DNA from: Chara braunii
Taxonomy: Eukaryota; Streptophyta; Charophyceae; Charales; Characeae
DNA length: 45,124 nucleotides
Direction of reading: 5' to 3'
NCBI GenBank assembly: GCA_003427395.1
Contig: BFEA01000858.1
Location: 185,362 to 230,485 of the forward strand
The position numbers were made by a program, and so were the translations under genes. Shown one piece after another: positions 9,087 to 20,167 of this stretch (positions are counted from its first letter, which is position 1; every line of letters begins with the position of its first letter). The notes beneath the pieces are model-generated. The model saw only the letters and a list, made by a program, of their open reading frames with translations, was not told the origin of the DNA and searched no databases.

Positions 9087-10936
9087 CTGTGTGTCCGATT
9101 TTGAATTCAACGCGGGTTCCATGTTGAAAAATTCAACGCGCGTTGAATTCACGTTGAACTCCCGTTCAAACGCGCGTTGGACGCGAATCGGGGTCTGCGA
9201 TGATTTTTTCCCTGGGCTAAAAATTGTCCAAAACAAAATTTGAAAAATAGGGTTGTAGGTTGTTTTAAGGACTACAACCCTGTATTTTTATTTTTATTTT
9301 TTGATATTTAAATATATTTTTAAAATAAAAAACATAAACACACGATGAAAAAACAAAAACAAAAAATGAAATGAGTGTTTGGCAGATTTCTCAGGGTTTG
9401 GCTGCAGTACTCACCAAATGTGCATGACGGGGTCTACGCATGCATGGCTTAGCTCTAGGGTAGAATAGGGATATAAGTCGCTCTGGCTAGTCTGAGTTCC
9501 GCCTAGCCTTGGGTAAGCTAGGGGAAGGACGATAGGATGTGTCCGCGGGCTTTGACCTAACTTGCTTAGGTAATCCTGCTGGGTAGACTCCCTGAATTGG
9601 TCTTGTAGAAGATTGCGTGAGCTTGGCGTCCGAAGTTCCCGTACGACAAGGTTTGTCCGCTTCCGCTTCCATTAAGGCTGGGAGGTTGGCTCAGCCCTGG
9701 TGCTTGTCACTGCTGTCTGGTCCAAGTTGCCCTCAATACTGGTAGGGTGATGGTCTTGAGTGCTGGTCACACTAAGGTAGGATAATAGGGACAGGGGGTG
9801 CGCTGTGAGTATTAAGGTGGGGATGGGTAGGGTAGGTGGCCTATCCTGTCGGGACAACCATTGGCTGCTGCTACCAGCAATCACCGCGAATTTGGTCATT
9901 GGCCTCTACAACACCCTGGGCTTTCAAAAAAAAAAAGTAGAGGCCCACGACCTGTCTGCTTTTAAATGTCAAGCCTGAAACCTTTACAAATTTATGCTGC
10001 TTGGGCCTTTGAGTCATGACTTTTCGATTTTGGCAAATGATTTTGACTGTGGACTGTGACTCCTGCCACCAGGACACCGCTCTAGCATGTGGAACTGCAC
10101 TTTACTCGTGGGATGTGACTCTTCAATATGACTTTTCATCATAAAACGTGATTTTTGCCCCTAAGATGTGATTGTTTGTTGGGTGGCATTGCCTGTTGGA
10201 CTGGACTGCTAAGGTACCCGAGTATGACCTTTCTGAAATTTACTAACTAGACCCTTTTTTGGTCAGGGCCTCTGACCCTGAGACCCGAATTTGGGGTCTG
10301 AATCGTGGAAGGTCTTTCAGCATGTGGTGAGTAGAGGCCCTCAGGGCCACTACATGTATTCCTAAGAAAAAAGAAAAATGAGAAAAAAAAAAAAAAAAAC
10401 AGAGAATTAGTGACTTATAAGTGTGATGCACATGGTGCCACAGACCTGAATTTGAATCCTAACTATATATTCTCGGCCCACACAGGCAGTCTACAACTCT
10501 AATGTCCATCTCTGCTCCGAGAGGGGTCCTTGCTAATCTGCAGGGGCCCTTCGGAAATGAGCCTGGACGAATAGATTGGAGCATTTAAAAAAAAAAAAAA
10601 AAAAAAAGGATATGCACACACATCTGCTCGCAAATTTGGGGTATGGGGTGGCCTCAACTTTTTTCCCTCTTGCAGTTTGATTTTCGGGAGGGAGAGGCAC
10701 TTTTTGTCACCCCACCCTGTTCATAGGGGTCGATTTTTTTTCTTTTTTTTTTCCTGTTTTTAGTGGTTGGGCGCGTAGGGCCATGTGTTCGAGGCCCAAC
10801 GCGCGAATTCCGTTTTTCGGAATTCGATGCGACACCCACTTTTTCGTGTTAAACGCGATTCAACGGGCGTCCCAAGGCCCGTTGAACTGGTGTTCGGGCG
10901 TTGAATTCCGCCCGTTCTCCGTTCAAAAGATACACA
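9087..10936. mobile_element. 1.85-kb non-coding DNA transposon with TIRs and ~9-bp target duplication
   Basis: The left end reads TGTGTGTCCGATTTTGAA (from 9088). The right end, reversed, reads TGTGTATC then TTTTGAAC (10936 inward). Flanks are GCCTTATCAC (9077-9086) and GCCTATCAC (10937-10945), a 9-10 bp direct repeat with one indel. Both subterminal regions are dense in GAATTC, TTCAACG and GTTGAA motifs in both orientations, possibly transposase sites. The interior (9240-10780) is AT- and GT-rich with A-runs and holds no convincing coding region. Probably a non-autonomous element. A 9-bp duplication suggests the Mutator superfamily, not proven. Confidence 0.6.
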
Positions 10937-11093
10937 GCCTATCACTACATTGTTCTTTGGGAGAACAACCAGGGTCATCATTTTGAGTTATCATCCGTCA
11001 TTTATCTCTCCTGGGAGCAATCCCCTCACCTGCAGCACCTACCACCTGTTGTAAAGACCTTCAGGTTCGACGACTTTGGGAAAGTGGTGGTCC

Positions 11094-11459
11094 TCATTTC
11101 CGGTGTTCGTGTTGTGATGACATCGGTATCTCACTCGCAAAGCGACTGGGAGTAATATCCGAACGTATACGCAATCCCAATCCATGGTTGGATGAGGAAG
11201 AAGGGCGATCTAACGAAGACAAACCGACTTGACCTTGAACAACGGAAGGACACCGAGTACACTCTGATACTATTGGCGAAGACGCCAAAGGATCCTTAAC
11301 AACCCTTTCACAACGGCGACGGCGTTTTACGCGACGTTTCCACGAATCATGCAAGGGCCTATCCGCAGGTGAAGAGAAGGTTGGAACAGTGGATAGATTA
11401 CTATTGGTTGAATCGTCATGTGGACCTTGGTCCTCTGCCATATTAATAGGCACGTACAT
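11094..11459 (-). CDS. Uncertain ORF with basic cluster, unknown function
   Basis: A 121-codon minus-strand frame starting MYVPINMAEDQGPHDD. An internal Met (MAEDQG) is an equally good start. It is hydrophilic, Ser/Pro-rich, with a strongly basic cluster WKRRVKRRRRCERVVK that would serve as a nuclear localisation signal. No known domain. It ends shortly before the 1.85-kb transposon. It has the same orientation as the Helitron, so it may be a 5' exon or accessory ORF, or a chance frame. Confidence 0.35.
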   Translation of the reverse strand: MYVPINMAEDQGPHDDSTNSNLSTVPTFSSPADRPLHDSWKRRVKRRRRCERVVKDPLASSPIVSECTRCPSVVQGQVGLSSLDRPSSSSNHGLGLRIRSDITPSRFASEIPMSSQHEHRK

Positions 11460-11544
11460 ACGTATTTGTACATGGGCACGTCACGATGGATAGGAGGAAA
11501 AGATGCATATAGACAATCGGAACGAAAATAACATACCTCAAAAC

Positions 11545-11566
11545 ATAATTATATAGATATAATTAT
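11545..11566. repeat. AT-rich perfect inverted repeat
   Basis: Arms ATAATTATAT (11545-11554) and ATATAATTAT (11557-11566) separated by AG. It lies in the 11460-12070 stretch, where no gene or other repeat is recognised. Possibly chance in AT-rich DNA. Confidence 0.7.
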
Positions 11567-12069
11567 ATGAAAAAGAGTAATATAGTGTCAAATAGAAAAG
11601 AAAAAAAAAAGAGGAAAAACAAAGAAGACGTAGTGCAACACATAGAATGCAACCAAAATGCGAAGCATAGAAGATCGAAGAAAACAAGAAGTCATTTCAT
11701 TTTATTTTATTTTTAGCGCGTCTATCGAGTTTATTAATGTTAATTCAAATCAAAATTTCTTTGTTCATGCAAATATAGATGTATAGGTCCACTTTCATGT
11801 TTGTGCAAACGTTTAATCGAGATCGAAACTTCGTTGGACTCCTATTGAGGTTAATTACGACACCTCCTATTTTGTTGCTATGCCTCATGAAGTTCTTATG
11901 GTCGATTTGTGATCATATACACCCCTTAGTATTTTTAGGGCCCCAAGCGATAGAGTCATACGTATCTCGTTTGTCCACGTTTGCCCTTTGTCATTCTCTG
12001 GCAGGGCTCACTTTTCTGTTCCAATAAATTTGTCACTGGGATCGAAACTTATTTTAGCTCCAATCCACA

Positions 12070-12576
12070 TTAATCGAGGCGACTCCTACTTGCGGCCAGC
12101 CTTAGGTATCCTAAGTCAGTCATCCGTCCACAAAAAAATTGAAGAAGGTAAAATGTTTTCGCCGACCTTTCTGAGCCCTGATTGCTTAGAAGTAGTTCGT
12201 AGTACTCATTCTTCTCGCCCGAGCACGAGGCCCAGATCTCAGAAGTAGGCGTTGGCTCCACCACAACAACATTGCACCACCCCCATAAATGGGTCTATGC
12301 ATCTCTCCCCAGCCAGCCTCGAAGGTCGTGGATCCAGGAATAGTCATTCTTAGCGATCGAGATCGAGCAAACCGTTGATGGCCTCACCTTTCTTTTCCTC
12401 TTTTGTTTGGGCGACTTTGATGAGATAGGAGCAAAGGGAGAAGAGAACAAGACTTTTCGGAACGGATCTAGGCGAGAGGAAGTCATTTCGGATAGCACGC
12501 GTGCCTTGGGAAAAATGCTACATTTATTACCAGCTTTATTCCTTCTTATCGGATTGGTTCCTTCTCCAATATTCAT
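12070..12576 (-). pseudogene. Possible ORF with one internal stop, unknown function
   Basis: One minus-strand frame from 12576 (MNIGEGTNPIRRNKAG) runs to 12070 with a single stop after GWLGRDA (12295-12297), about 167 codons in total. It carries a basic stretch SPKQKRKRKVRPS. The first ~14 residues lie inside the R1 repeat and the rest outside, so the Met is probably not the original start. No family recognised. The same R1-derived start precedes the reverse-transcriptase frame near 15.1 kb but in another frame. Confidence 0.35.
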
Positions 12577-13210
12577 TCGAAATATTTAGTGTGACCCCCC
12601 CTCCCAATAACACTTAATTAGCTTTACATAAGTGCCTCAGTAGTTTCAGCGCTCCATCTAGACCAATCATACACACCTTGATTATTCTCGAGCATGTTTT
12701 GCTTTCCTTCGATACCGTTTACTGGAAGACGGCCTAAGTTTATTGTTGTTTTTTAATTGACTATCGACACTCTTCCTTTCTAATTATTCATAAAATTTAC
12801 ATTATAACATCACAAAACATTTATGCCTACATTTTTTGGGTTTCAAACTTCTTACTCATCTCAACCGCTTTTGAACATTATCTCGTGTCTATATCTTGAA
12901 GGATACTCACTTGGTTGGTTTTCAAGAATAAGCAGAACAGTATAAGAATAAACACAAAAAAACATAAAATATTGAAAAACAGAATTTTACAAATGTTAAC
13001 AACTAAGGATCAATATTATCTCCATAACCATAAATACGTAGAACATGAGATCCCATACCAACAAACGACTAAGGCAACTTTTATTTGTATACATCAAAAT
13101 AATTTTCTTCCAGTTCCATGAATAGTTGTCAAAAAAAAGTTAAAAAAAGAAAAAAGAAAAAAAAGGGAGAGAGAGAGAGACGGAGACAAAGACGACTTAA
13201 ATAAGAGAGA
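12534..13210 (+). repeat. R1 dispersed repeat, middle copy with GA-rich tail
   Basis: Starts sharply at CTTTATTCCTTCTTATCGG. It is about 94 percent identical by eye to 15070-15584 as far as GTAGAACATGAG (13049), then continues into an A-rich stretch and a GA-rich tail with 'gacttaaataagagaga' units that continue to about 13300. A sharp shared 5' boundary plus a simple-sequence 3' tail recalls a retroposon or a pseudo-LTR. No pol III A or B box was seen. Confidence 0.8.
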
Positions 13211-13304
13211 AAGAGATGACTTAAATGTGTGTGTGTGAGAGAGGGAGAGAGAACGACGACTTAAATAAGAGAGTGAGATTACTTAAGTAAGAGAAAAAGA
13301 TGGA

Positions 13305-13306
<2 letters not shown>

Positions 13307-13342
<36 letters not shown>

Positions 13343-13497
13343 NNNNNNNNNNNNNNNNNNNNNNNNNNNNNNNNNNNNNNNNNNNNNNNNNNNNNNNNNN
13401 NNNNNNNNNNNNNNNNNNNNNNNNNNNNNNNNNNNNNNNNNNNNNNNNNNNNNNNNNNNNNNNNNNNNNNNNNNNNNNNNNNNNNNNNNNNNNNNNN

Positions 13498-13534
<37 letters not shown>
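13307..13534. repeat. (GA)n microsatellite containing a 155-base assembly gap
   Basis: GA repeats at 13307-13342 and 13498-13534 flank N at 13343-13497. The gap length may be an estimate. Open frames across it are artefacts of Ser-Leu or Arg-Glu repeats and unknown bases. The true repeat length is not known from this assembly. Confidence 0.97.
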
Positions 13535-13541
<7 letters not shown>

Positions 13542-13760
13542 TGGCAGACAGCGGCAACAGCCTGTCCGGGAAGGCACAGTAGCACAAAGAGTCGTGAACA
13601 TGTAGACTTAGAAAAGAGAGTCAAGCTTTGAACAAACCCGTCAAAACGAGCTCAACCTTCAAGAAACATCAACAAAGTTTCACTTCCTACATGCCACGAA
13701 ACCTTCACCACCATAGCCAAAATCACCCGCATAAACTCGACAACGCGGTCCTTCTACCGG

Positions 13761-13788
13761 TTTCATCCGTCCGCAACGGAATCATCAG
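13761..13788 (-). ncRNA. Hammerhead-ribozyme-like core (candidate)
   Basis: On the minus strand the order is CTGATGA (13788-13782), a stem-loop with arms TCCGT and ACGGA around TGCGG, then GAAAC beginning at 13764. This matches the hammerhead catalytic core, CUGANGA, stem II, GAAA. A U-U mismatch sits at the base of stem II. Downstream, CGGT...ACCG can form a short stem III, but a canonical cleavage triplet in register and a clear stem I are not evident. It may be a decayed or minimal ribozyme, of the kind found in Penelope-like elements and retrozymes, or chance. Confidence 0.4.
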
Positions 13789-13900
13789 GAATGTACGCCC
13801 TTCACGAGCGCTTCAGTCGAAGAGAGAGACCCGTGCCTTGTCCCTCGCGCTTTTTATCGTTACCCTTAGTAAAATAAAATAAAGTAAATAAAATAAAATA

Positions 13901-14117
13901 AACACCTAGTGTTTCGTACTAAGATCAAAACCCGACCTTCGTACGAACCTCGTGTCCCCATGCGTCAGTCGCGGAAGTTCCTTTCCTCAAAAGATAAAAG
14001 CGCACTTCTACTTAGTGTTCCGTACCAAAATCAAAATTCTGACTCTCGTAGGAATCTCGTGTCCCCATGTGTCAGTCGCGGAAGTTCCTTGCCCCAAAAT
14101 ATAAAGGCGCACTTCTA
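13901..14117. repeat. 108-bp tandem duplication
   Basis: Two adjacent copies (13901-14009 and 14010-14117) share TAGTGTT, CTCGTGTCCCCATG, GTCAGTCGCGGAAGTTCC and GCGCACTTCT, at about 80-85 percent identity by eye. Located between the reverse-transcriptase fragment and the hammerhead-like core. The remainder of 13535-14262 shows no gene. Confidence 0.85.
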
Positions 14118-14262
14118 AAAATTTGCGTCTGATCCTCAAAATAAAATCACAGCAAATCCTAAAAGCTAAAGCCGTAACCGTATCCGGGGCTACTAGCCAA
14201 AACATTGAGTTAAAAGACAGTAAACCAAAATAAACGTAGGTGTTACGTCCGTCTGGATTCAT

Positions 14263-15069
14263 CTACCAGTTCCCACCTTCGGTAGTTACAGCCTGAGCCG
14301 CGGGGAACTGATCATTGCTTCCGTATGTTCGTCCGAACGCCGCTCGTGGTCCTCGTCCTTTCGTAAGGACAAAATGAAAAAGTTCCCAAAAGGCCCGAAC
14401 TAGACGGTTTCCCGTAACTTTGTCCAATTTGGTCAAAGCCCCGAGAGAGACCTCCAGGGGGTAGCCCTGGAGGTTACTCTCGACCAGTGCATATGCAACT
14501 GAGCTGACGCATAGTGCTGAAGAAGTCGACGAGTACCACAACCTCTTCAGGGTAGCTGAGAGAATCTCCTTCTTCGACCTCTTGTCAAACTAGCTTGCAA
14601 AATCTTGCATTGATTGGTACTTCAAAGATCCCGATGTTCTCAGCGCTTCTGTGTTCTTGGTATCTTGACCAAAATGAACTTGTACCGGATTGTTGTCAAC
14701 AAACATCTGTCCGCCGATGAAACTCCAAAGGTTCGAACCGTCGTCCTTTCGGACCAGTTTCATGTTAGAATCGTAGGATGCCTCAAATAGATCTACGATC
14801 CGTTGCGCATTCGTCCATGACTTGGCTTCGTGCGAGCATCCTACCACAATGGAAACGTCATCTACCATACACCAACCGTACACCGCTTTTCTGTTTGTTC
14901 CTAGTGACCGAAAAAATCTTGCTTCTGCTGTTGAGCAAGTTACCGTGGCTAGGACCGGGTTGATGATCTTACCCATTGGTACTCCTACAACTTGTCTCCA
15001 AATCAGATCTCCACATAGCATATATGCATGTGAGAGATCATACTCGACCATCTTATATATCAATTCCAA
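14263..15069 (-). pseudogene. Reverse transcriptase fragment (Penelope-like or unassigned retroelement)
   Basis: One minus-strand frame from about 15069 to 14263, broken by a single TAG near 14590 (after QDFAS, before FDKRSKKE). Residues 28-45 read VGVPMGKIINPVLATVTC, reverse-transcriptase motif 4/B, and residues 67-76 read CMVDDVSIVV, motif 5/C with the catalytic DD. After these come SFIGGQMFVD and a C-terminal segment with LKRLWYSSTSSALC and GYPLEVSLGALTKLD. Fingers and motif A regions are missing, since the frame starts at the R1 boundary. No endonuclease domain is seen. It would have copied element RNA into DNA. The family is uncertain: flanking direct repeats and a hammerhead-like core favour a Penelope-like element, but the motifs alone do not decide. 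Confidence 0.7.
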
Positions 15070-15584
15070 CTTTATTCCTTCTTATCGGATTGGTTCCTTC
15101 TCCAATATTTATTCGAAACACGTAGTGTGACCCCCCCTCCCAATAACACTTAATTTGCTTTACTTAAGCGCCTCAGTAGTTTCAGCGCTCCATGTAGACC
15201 AATCATACACACCTTGATTATTCTCGAGCATGTTTTGCTTTCCTTCGATACTGTTTACTGGAAGACGACCTAAGTTTATTGTTGTTTTTTAATTGACTAT
15301 CGACACTCTTCCTTTCTAATTATTCATACAATTTACATTATAACATCACATAACATTTATGCCTACATTTTTTTGGTTTGAAACTTCTTACTCACTTCAA
15401 CTGCTTTTAAACATTATCTCGTGTCTATATCTTGAAGGATACTCACTTGGTGGTTTTCAAGAATAAGCAGAATAATATAAGAATAAACACAAAAAAACAT
15501 AAAATATTGAAAAACACAATTTTACAAATGTTAGCAACTAGGGATCAATATTATCTCCATAACCATAAATATGTAGAACATGAG
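15070..15584 (+). repeat. R1 dispersed repeat, right copy
   Basis: Direct repeat of 12534-13049 with the same sharp left boundary. It abuts the open frame of the reverse-transcriptase fragment. It ends in a GA-rich stretch (15585-15610) into which the plus-strand LTR element has inserted. R1 copies on both sides of the reverse-transcriptase block could be pseudo-LTRs or simply a segmental duplication. Confidence 0.9.
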
Positions 15585-15615
15585 AAAGCGAGAGAGAGGG
15601 AGAGAGACGGTGTCG

Positions 15616-15645
15616 GTGCGAATACCCTTACAAGGGTATCCGCCC
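15616..15645 (+). promoter_or_regulatory. 5'-terminal LTR hairpin
   Basis: Arms ATACCCTT (15622-15629) and AAGGGTAT (15632-15639) with a 2-base spacer, extended by GGTGCG/CCGCC flanks. The same palindrome is at the equivalent place in the minus element (34712-34729). It is conserved between copies that are otherwise well diverged, so it is probably functional: integrase end recognition, transcription factor binding or RNA structure. Confidence 0.6.
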
Positions 15646-18600
15646 TGGTTTTTGCAAGCGACAGAAAATAAGTTTAAAAGTTTAAGTATACCGCACGCTG
15701 CGCGGTTGTGTTTGTGGTTTACGTTGACTGAATGATCGACTAGAATAAAAAGTGGGTGGGCGCGCAGATTGGGGCGCCCGTGATCTTTTATTTGTTGATG
15801 ATTGAAGAGTCGACGTGATCGTCGACTGTAATTTTTATTTTCTGATTAAGTTAGGATTAAAAGGATTCCGTCTCTTGATTGATGCCTGCCTATGACTTTT
15901 GCGTACGTACGGAGGGCGACGCCGACGGTGGCATGGCTCGGTATAATTGCGTGGTGGACGAGGACGGTTGATGGTCATGAGTTCTGTTGATAGGCCGATG
16001 TGAGGGTTTGAAACGTTTCAGTAAGTCCGCGCACCTCGCAGTATCTGTTTATTTTGGTATCCGTCGAAACTAAACCGAGACTTGGGCCTAGCACTGTTGG
16101 TTACAGCGTCAGACTTTTATCAGGGAGACTCCGGGATCGAGACTGAGCGGCGATGACTCTGGGGTATCAGAGTAGCGCGAAGGGACCGAGGGGTTGAGGG
16201 CCCGATGGGGCTATCCCCCTTGGTGTTGCTGGTGGTGGCGTCGGAACGGTACTAGCGGTTCATTTTTCCAAAGTTCGACGTGTTCTGACGATTAAAACTT
16301 TTTCCAAGTGTTTATCATCGTTATCTTTATGCTCCGGCGTCCATTGATGTAGACGCAACGTTGGATTTAGAGGCCGCCACGGCGGTCGGGGATCTCGAGT
16401 GCGCGCCTCCCTTGGCGAGGCCGTCCGGGTTCCGGCGTGTCGGGGGTTGGCGGAATTCCCCTGACCCGCCCGTCTTGAGGGACGGACCGAAGAGGTCAAA
16501 CGGGTAAAGAGTGGCGAGGTCCGCAGTCGCGGCCTCCCTCGCTTCCTACTTGGAGGGCGTCAATAATCTAAAATGGAAGGGAATTGAAGAAGACATGCCG
16601 AATGGGACTGTGGGGCTGCGGCCGGTGGGTGGCGAGGCTTGCCGCGGGTGCACTGTCCGCCAACTGAGAATCTGTTAAGAAAAGTGAGTGTGAGTATGCT
16701 TATGGGGCCCGATGGACCGCATGGGTTCATAAGGCACCACGCAGAAGCCGCAGGTGGTCGGCTAACCTACACAGGACCCCTCTTCACTTCGGCCTCCAAA
16801 GTTCTCACTTGAATACTTGCTATTACCGCCGAGAGCCGCGTCGGGCTCAGTCCACGAAGGCCTGCAATAAGCTTTGCAGCATGTCGCGCCGTGGTCGGCT
16901 GTCCGCATGAGGGCTGGCTGGTGAAAGTCCGAGGCGGTAGCGAGTCCCGCTTGGGCAGACTGCTGCAGAGAGGGGCCCCGTTGTAGAAACCCACGGCGGT
17001 ACTGCGGCGCTCCAGTCGCCGTGTAGTACAGGGGCGAAAGACTAATCGAGTCGTCACGTAGCACGACTCTTTCGAATTTGCCGTGGCAGAGAGTCGGAGC
17101 TGCTAAACAGCCCATGCGACTAAAGAACAAGCTGTTGTCAGGCGCTGAGTCGGCACGAAGGAGGTCGACGGGGATGAAGTTGGTGACGGGGAGCGAAAGA
17201 ACCCGGACGCGAAGTTGAGCCCGGTGCTTTCGGAGTTGGGATGGCGGAGTAGAGAGGGAGGCTAGTATGGCGGAGGTGAGAGGGACGACCAGGGCGCAGT
17301 GGGAAAAACAGAGCTCATTCGTTTGGCGGTGGAGTTAAGAGGGAGTAGGAATAAGGAGAATGAATGTGGACGAGAAGCAAGGCCGAAGCATGCGGGCAAT
17401 GGAACAGGTCGGGCAGTGATGAAGTGAAGGCGCCGAGCAGGGAAGTGGGCGTAGCACTGGCCCGTGAAGCGAGGAAAGGCTGCTTAAAGCCCCTGAAGGA
17501 TACTGGTGGAGAGAGGGCTGGGACGAACAGCATAAGAGAGTGGCTGAACCTGGCCCGGATTTGCGCCAAGATGCAGTCGCAGAATAGAAGGCCGAGCGGA
17601 TAAGAGGAGGGATGGTGGAGAAGGAAGAGAGTAAGTGCTTACTCATGTGGAGGGCGATTCCTGTGAGGAAGGAGGCTAAGTAGGGGATTTTTAACGTGGC
17701 GAATCCACCGGGAATGTTAGACATGCACGAGAGTTAGTAGAATAGGAAGTTAGTGAGAAAAGCGTCGCGCGGGGCTATGGTGGAACGGGGCGGAAGAAGA
17801 GTGGAGGAGTGTGTAACCCACTCATTTTTGGACGGAATCGGCCGGGGGAGGACCTGAATCAGGGGTTCTCGGGGTGGGCGACCCCGGATCCGAAGTTGGA
17901 TTCGGAAGACAGTTAGTAGATGAAAAGGTAGGGCGCCGAGCTATGGCGGGGGAGAGGAACGACGGGAAGGAGAAATCGAGGTACCACTCGATTCTTGATG
18001 GAATCAAGTGGGCTAAAGGTTAGAATAGAGGTTTGCGGCCGGGGCGATTTCGATGGTAGTGTTAGTTTTGGCAATAGGTTAGTGAGAGAAAAGTTAGTCG
18101 GGAAGTAGACTGTGCCTAAGAGGAAAAATGTTTCGCAAAAATACAATGAATACTTCCGAGTTTTAGCGGAAGATTCATTTGAGTTTCCCAGGCATTTTCG
18201 TGGGGGGGATGTTGCAAGCTGGCAGCTGAGCTGGGAACTTACCTGTCACCTAGTGCGTCGCTCCGTCTATTGATGGAGAACACTCTCTCCCCTCCCCGTA
18301 CATATGCACGACAAAGTGCATCTGGCTATGCTCCAGCGGGAGGCCCATTCATCTTTGTTCGTCGCATCTACGGGGGTTACGGCCGACGGGCAAATGGATT
18401 TGGAGACTTACCTTTTGATTGATGCTTCGATCGTCGACGGAAGTAGCCACTCTCTATCCGCCCTGTGCATAGTTGGAGAGCGGTGCACCTAACTACGACC
18501 CGACGGGAGATTCAGTTCCCCTGGTATAGCCAGGGGAGTAGCGGGCGCAGTCATCAGATGCTGGTCGGACTAGGTTGCAATTGCTGTGTATCTGCCCACC

Positions 18601-20167
18601 TGTGCCGTGCAGAACAGGCCGAGCGAAGAAGTGAAGCATGGCCGGAGTGCCAGGTTTCACCACGGTTTTTTGTCTAGTGCAAACGACTAAATGAGGTACG
18701 TCGAATGCAACGATGGATGTAATCAAGAGAGAGGGTGAGCAAACTTTTTGCAGCTAAGTAACGGGTACGGCATACGGTACGCTATCGTTGTTCTCTACCG
18801 CACCCGTTCCGAGGTGTTGCGGCGCTTGTGGTGGTCGGCCAAGCATGGACTGAGGCACACAACTAATTTCAGAGTTCTTGTCGGGGTTTCGGTACCCAGC
18901 AGAGCCTTAAGACTGCATACGTACGCTCATACCGGTCCGTGTGTTTGTTTGAATGTTGGTTGGCTTAAGTATGTGTGAGCCGCAGGGGTCGTTGTTAATC
19001 AGATGATCTGAGCAGACTGGTACTTGCCTTAGGACTGTGACGCTGGAAGTTGCAGTGGGAAAACACTCAAGTAGCAGGGGCAAGAGCGGTGGTGCATGGC
19101 CGACCCTAGTTGGGGGAGTGAATTGTCCAGTAAAGATGACAGATCGAGAGTCACTTTTGGTTCTATGGGGAGGGGAGTACGGTCGTTTGTCTAAACGCAG
19201 GCTGTCTGACTAAGGTTTCCTTGGAGCAGCCATTAATGGATGGTGTATTCGAAGATGTGCCGCGATTGAGTTGTTGAAACTATAGTTGTTCATGAAAAAT
19301 AGGCAACCGGGTGCAACAGCAGCTTTATGGCCGTGTTCTACAGGGTTTTGGCTAAGGAATCTTACTACCGAATTGGTAGTGGCCAGCACGATTATTGCTA
19401 CTCCCTGATCAGAGTTGCCACTCGTATTCTGAAGTAGAGCACGGGGCGAAGGGGTGTGCTCTACTTGATCGTAACTCTTCCGAGCTGCGTAACGACCGTT
19501 TGGTCTGGGTAACAACATCATGGGTTTAGGGGTAATCAGACTTTACGCAAGGGAGTTTACTGCTGCGAGTTGGAAGGTTATCAGGGAGACAACCATTGGC
19601 AATGGACTTCAGTTTGACCAGCGGTTGTGCGTTCTCGCCATCATTGCGGGGTCCTCGGGCGCATGAAGATAACAAGGCCCTCTCCTGCGAGTCTAAGAGC
19701 AACCTTCTTGGATCTGAGAGTCTAAAAACCTTCTCCTTCTGCCCTTCTTACTCTAAGTCTAGTCTGTTGGTTCTGAGGGGAAGGCGGCAGGCGGGATTGC
19801 AACCCGTAATCCGCGCCAAGGCCTCTGTGGGAGGTTCGCCCCACCGATTGCGGAAGCTTTGCCGGAACTAAGGAGGAGTTCTGGAGGCAGGGAACTGACA
19901 GGTAACCTTTTGTTTTCCCTCTATAAACCCTGTTATAACCCCTATCTGTATTTCTCATTGCATCTCTGACTGAGTATATGGTGTGCAGCCTTACTTTGAC
20001 TATTGTTTGACTTTCAGGACGCTGAATCAAACTAAGTAAAGGAATGTCTGCTCAAATTCAAGTTTCAATCTTATTGGTTGTATAAAATCAGATTGTTAAA
20101 AGGAATTGCACATGGGAAAGGCAGGATGGGGGGTTGATTTGCATTTGGGTTGACTGGGTCATTAAGG

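Noticed and set aside
13221-13624. Open frames across the N gap
   Set aside because: GA repeats and unknown bases; no sequence evidence for a protein.
14008-14262. 84-codon frame after the RT fragment
   Set aside because: It overlaps the 108-bp tandem repeat and shows no RT or other motif.
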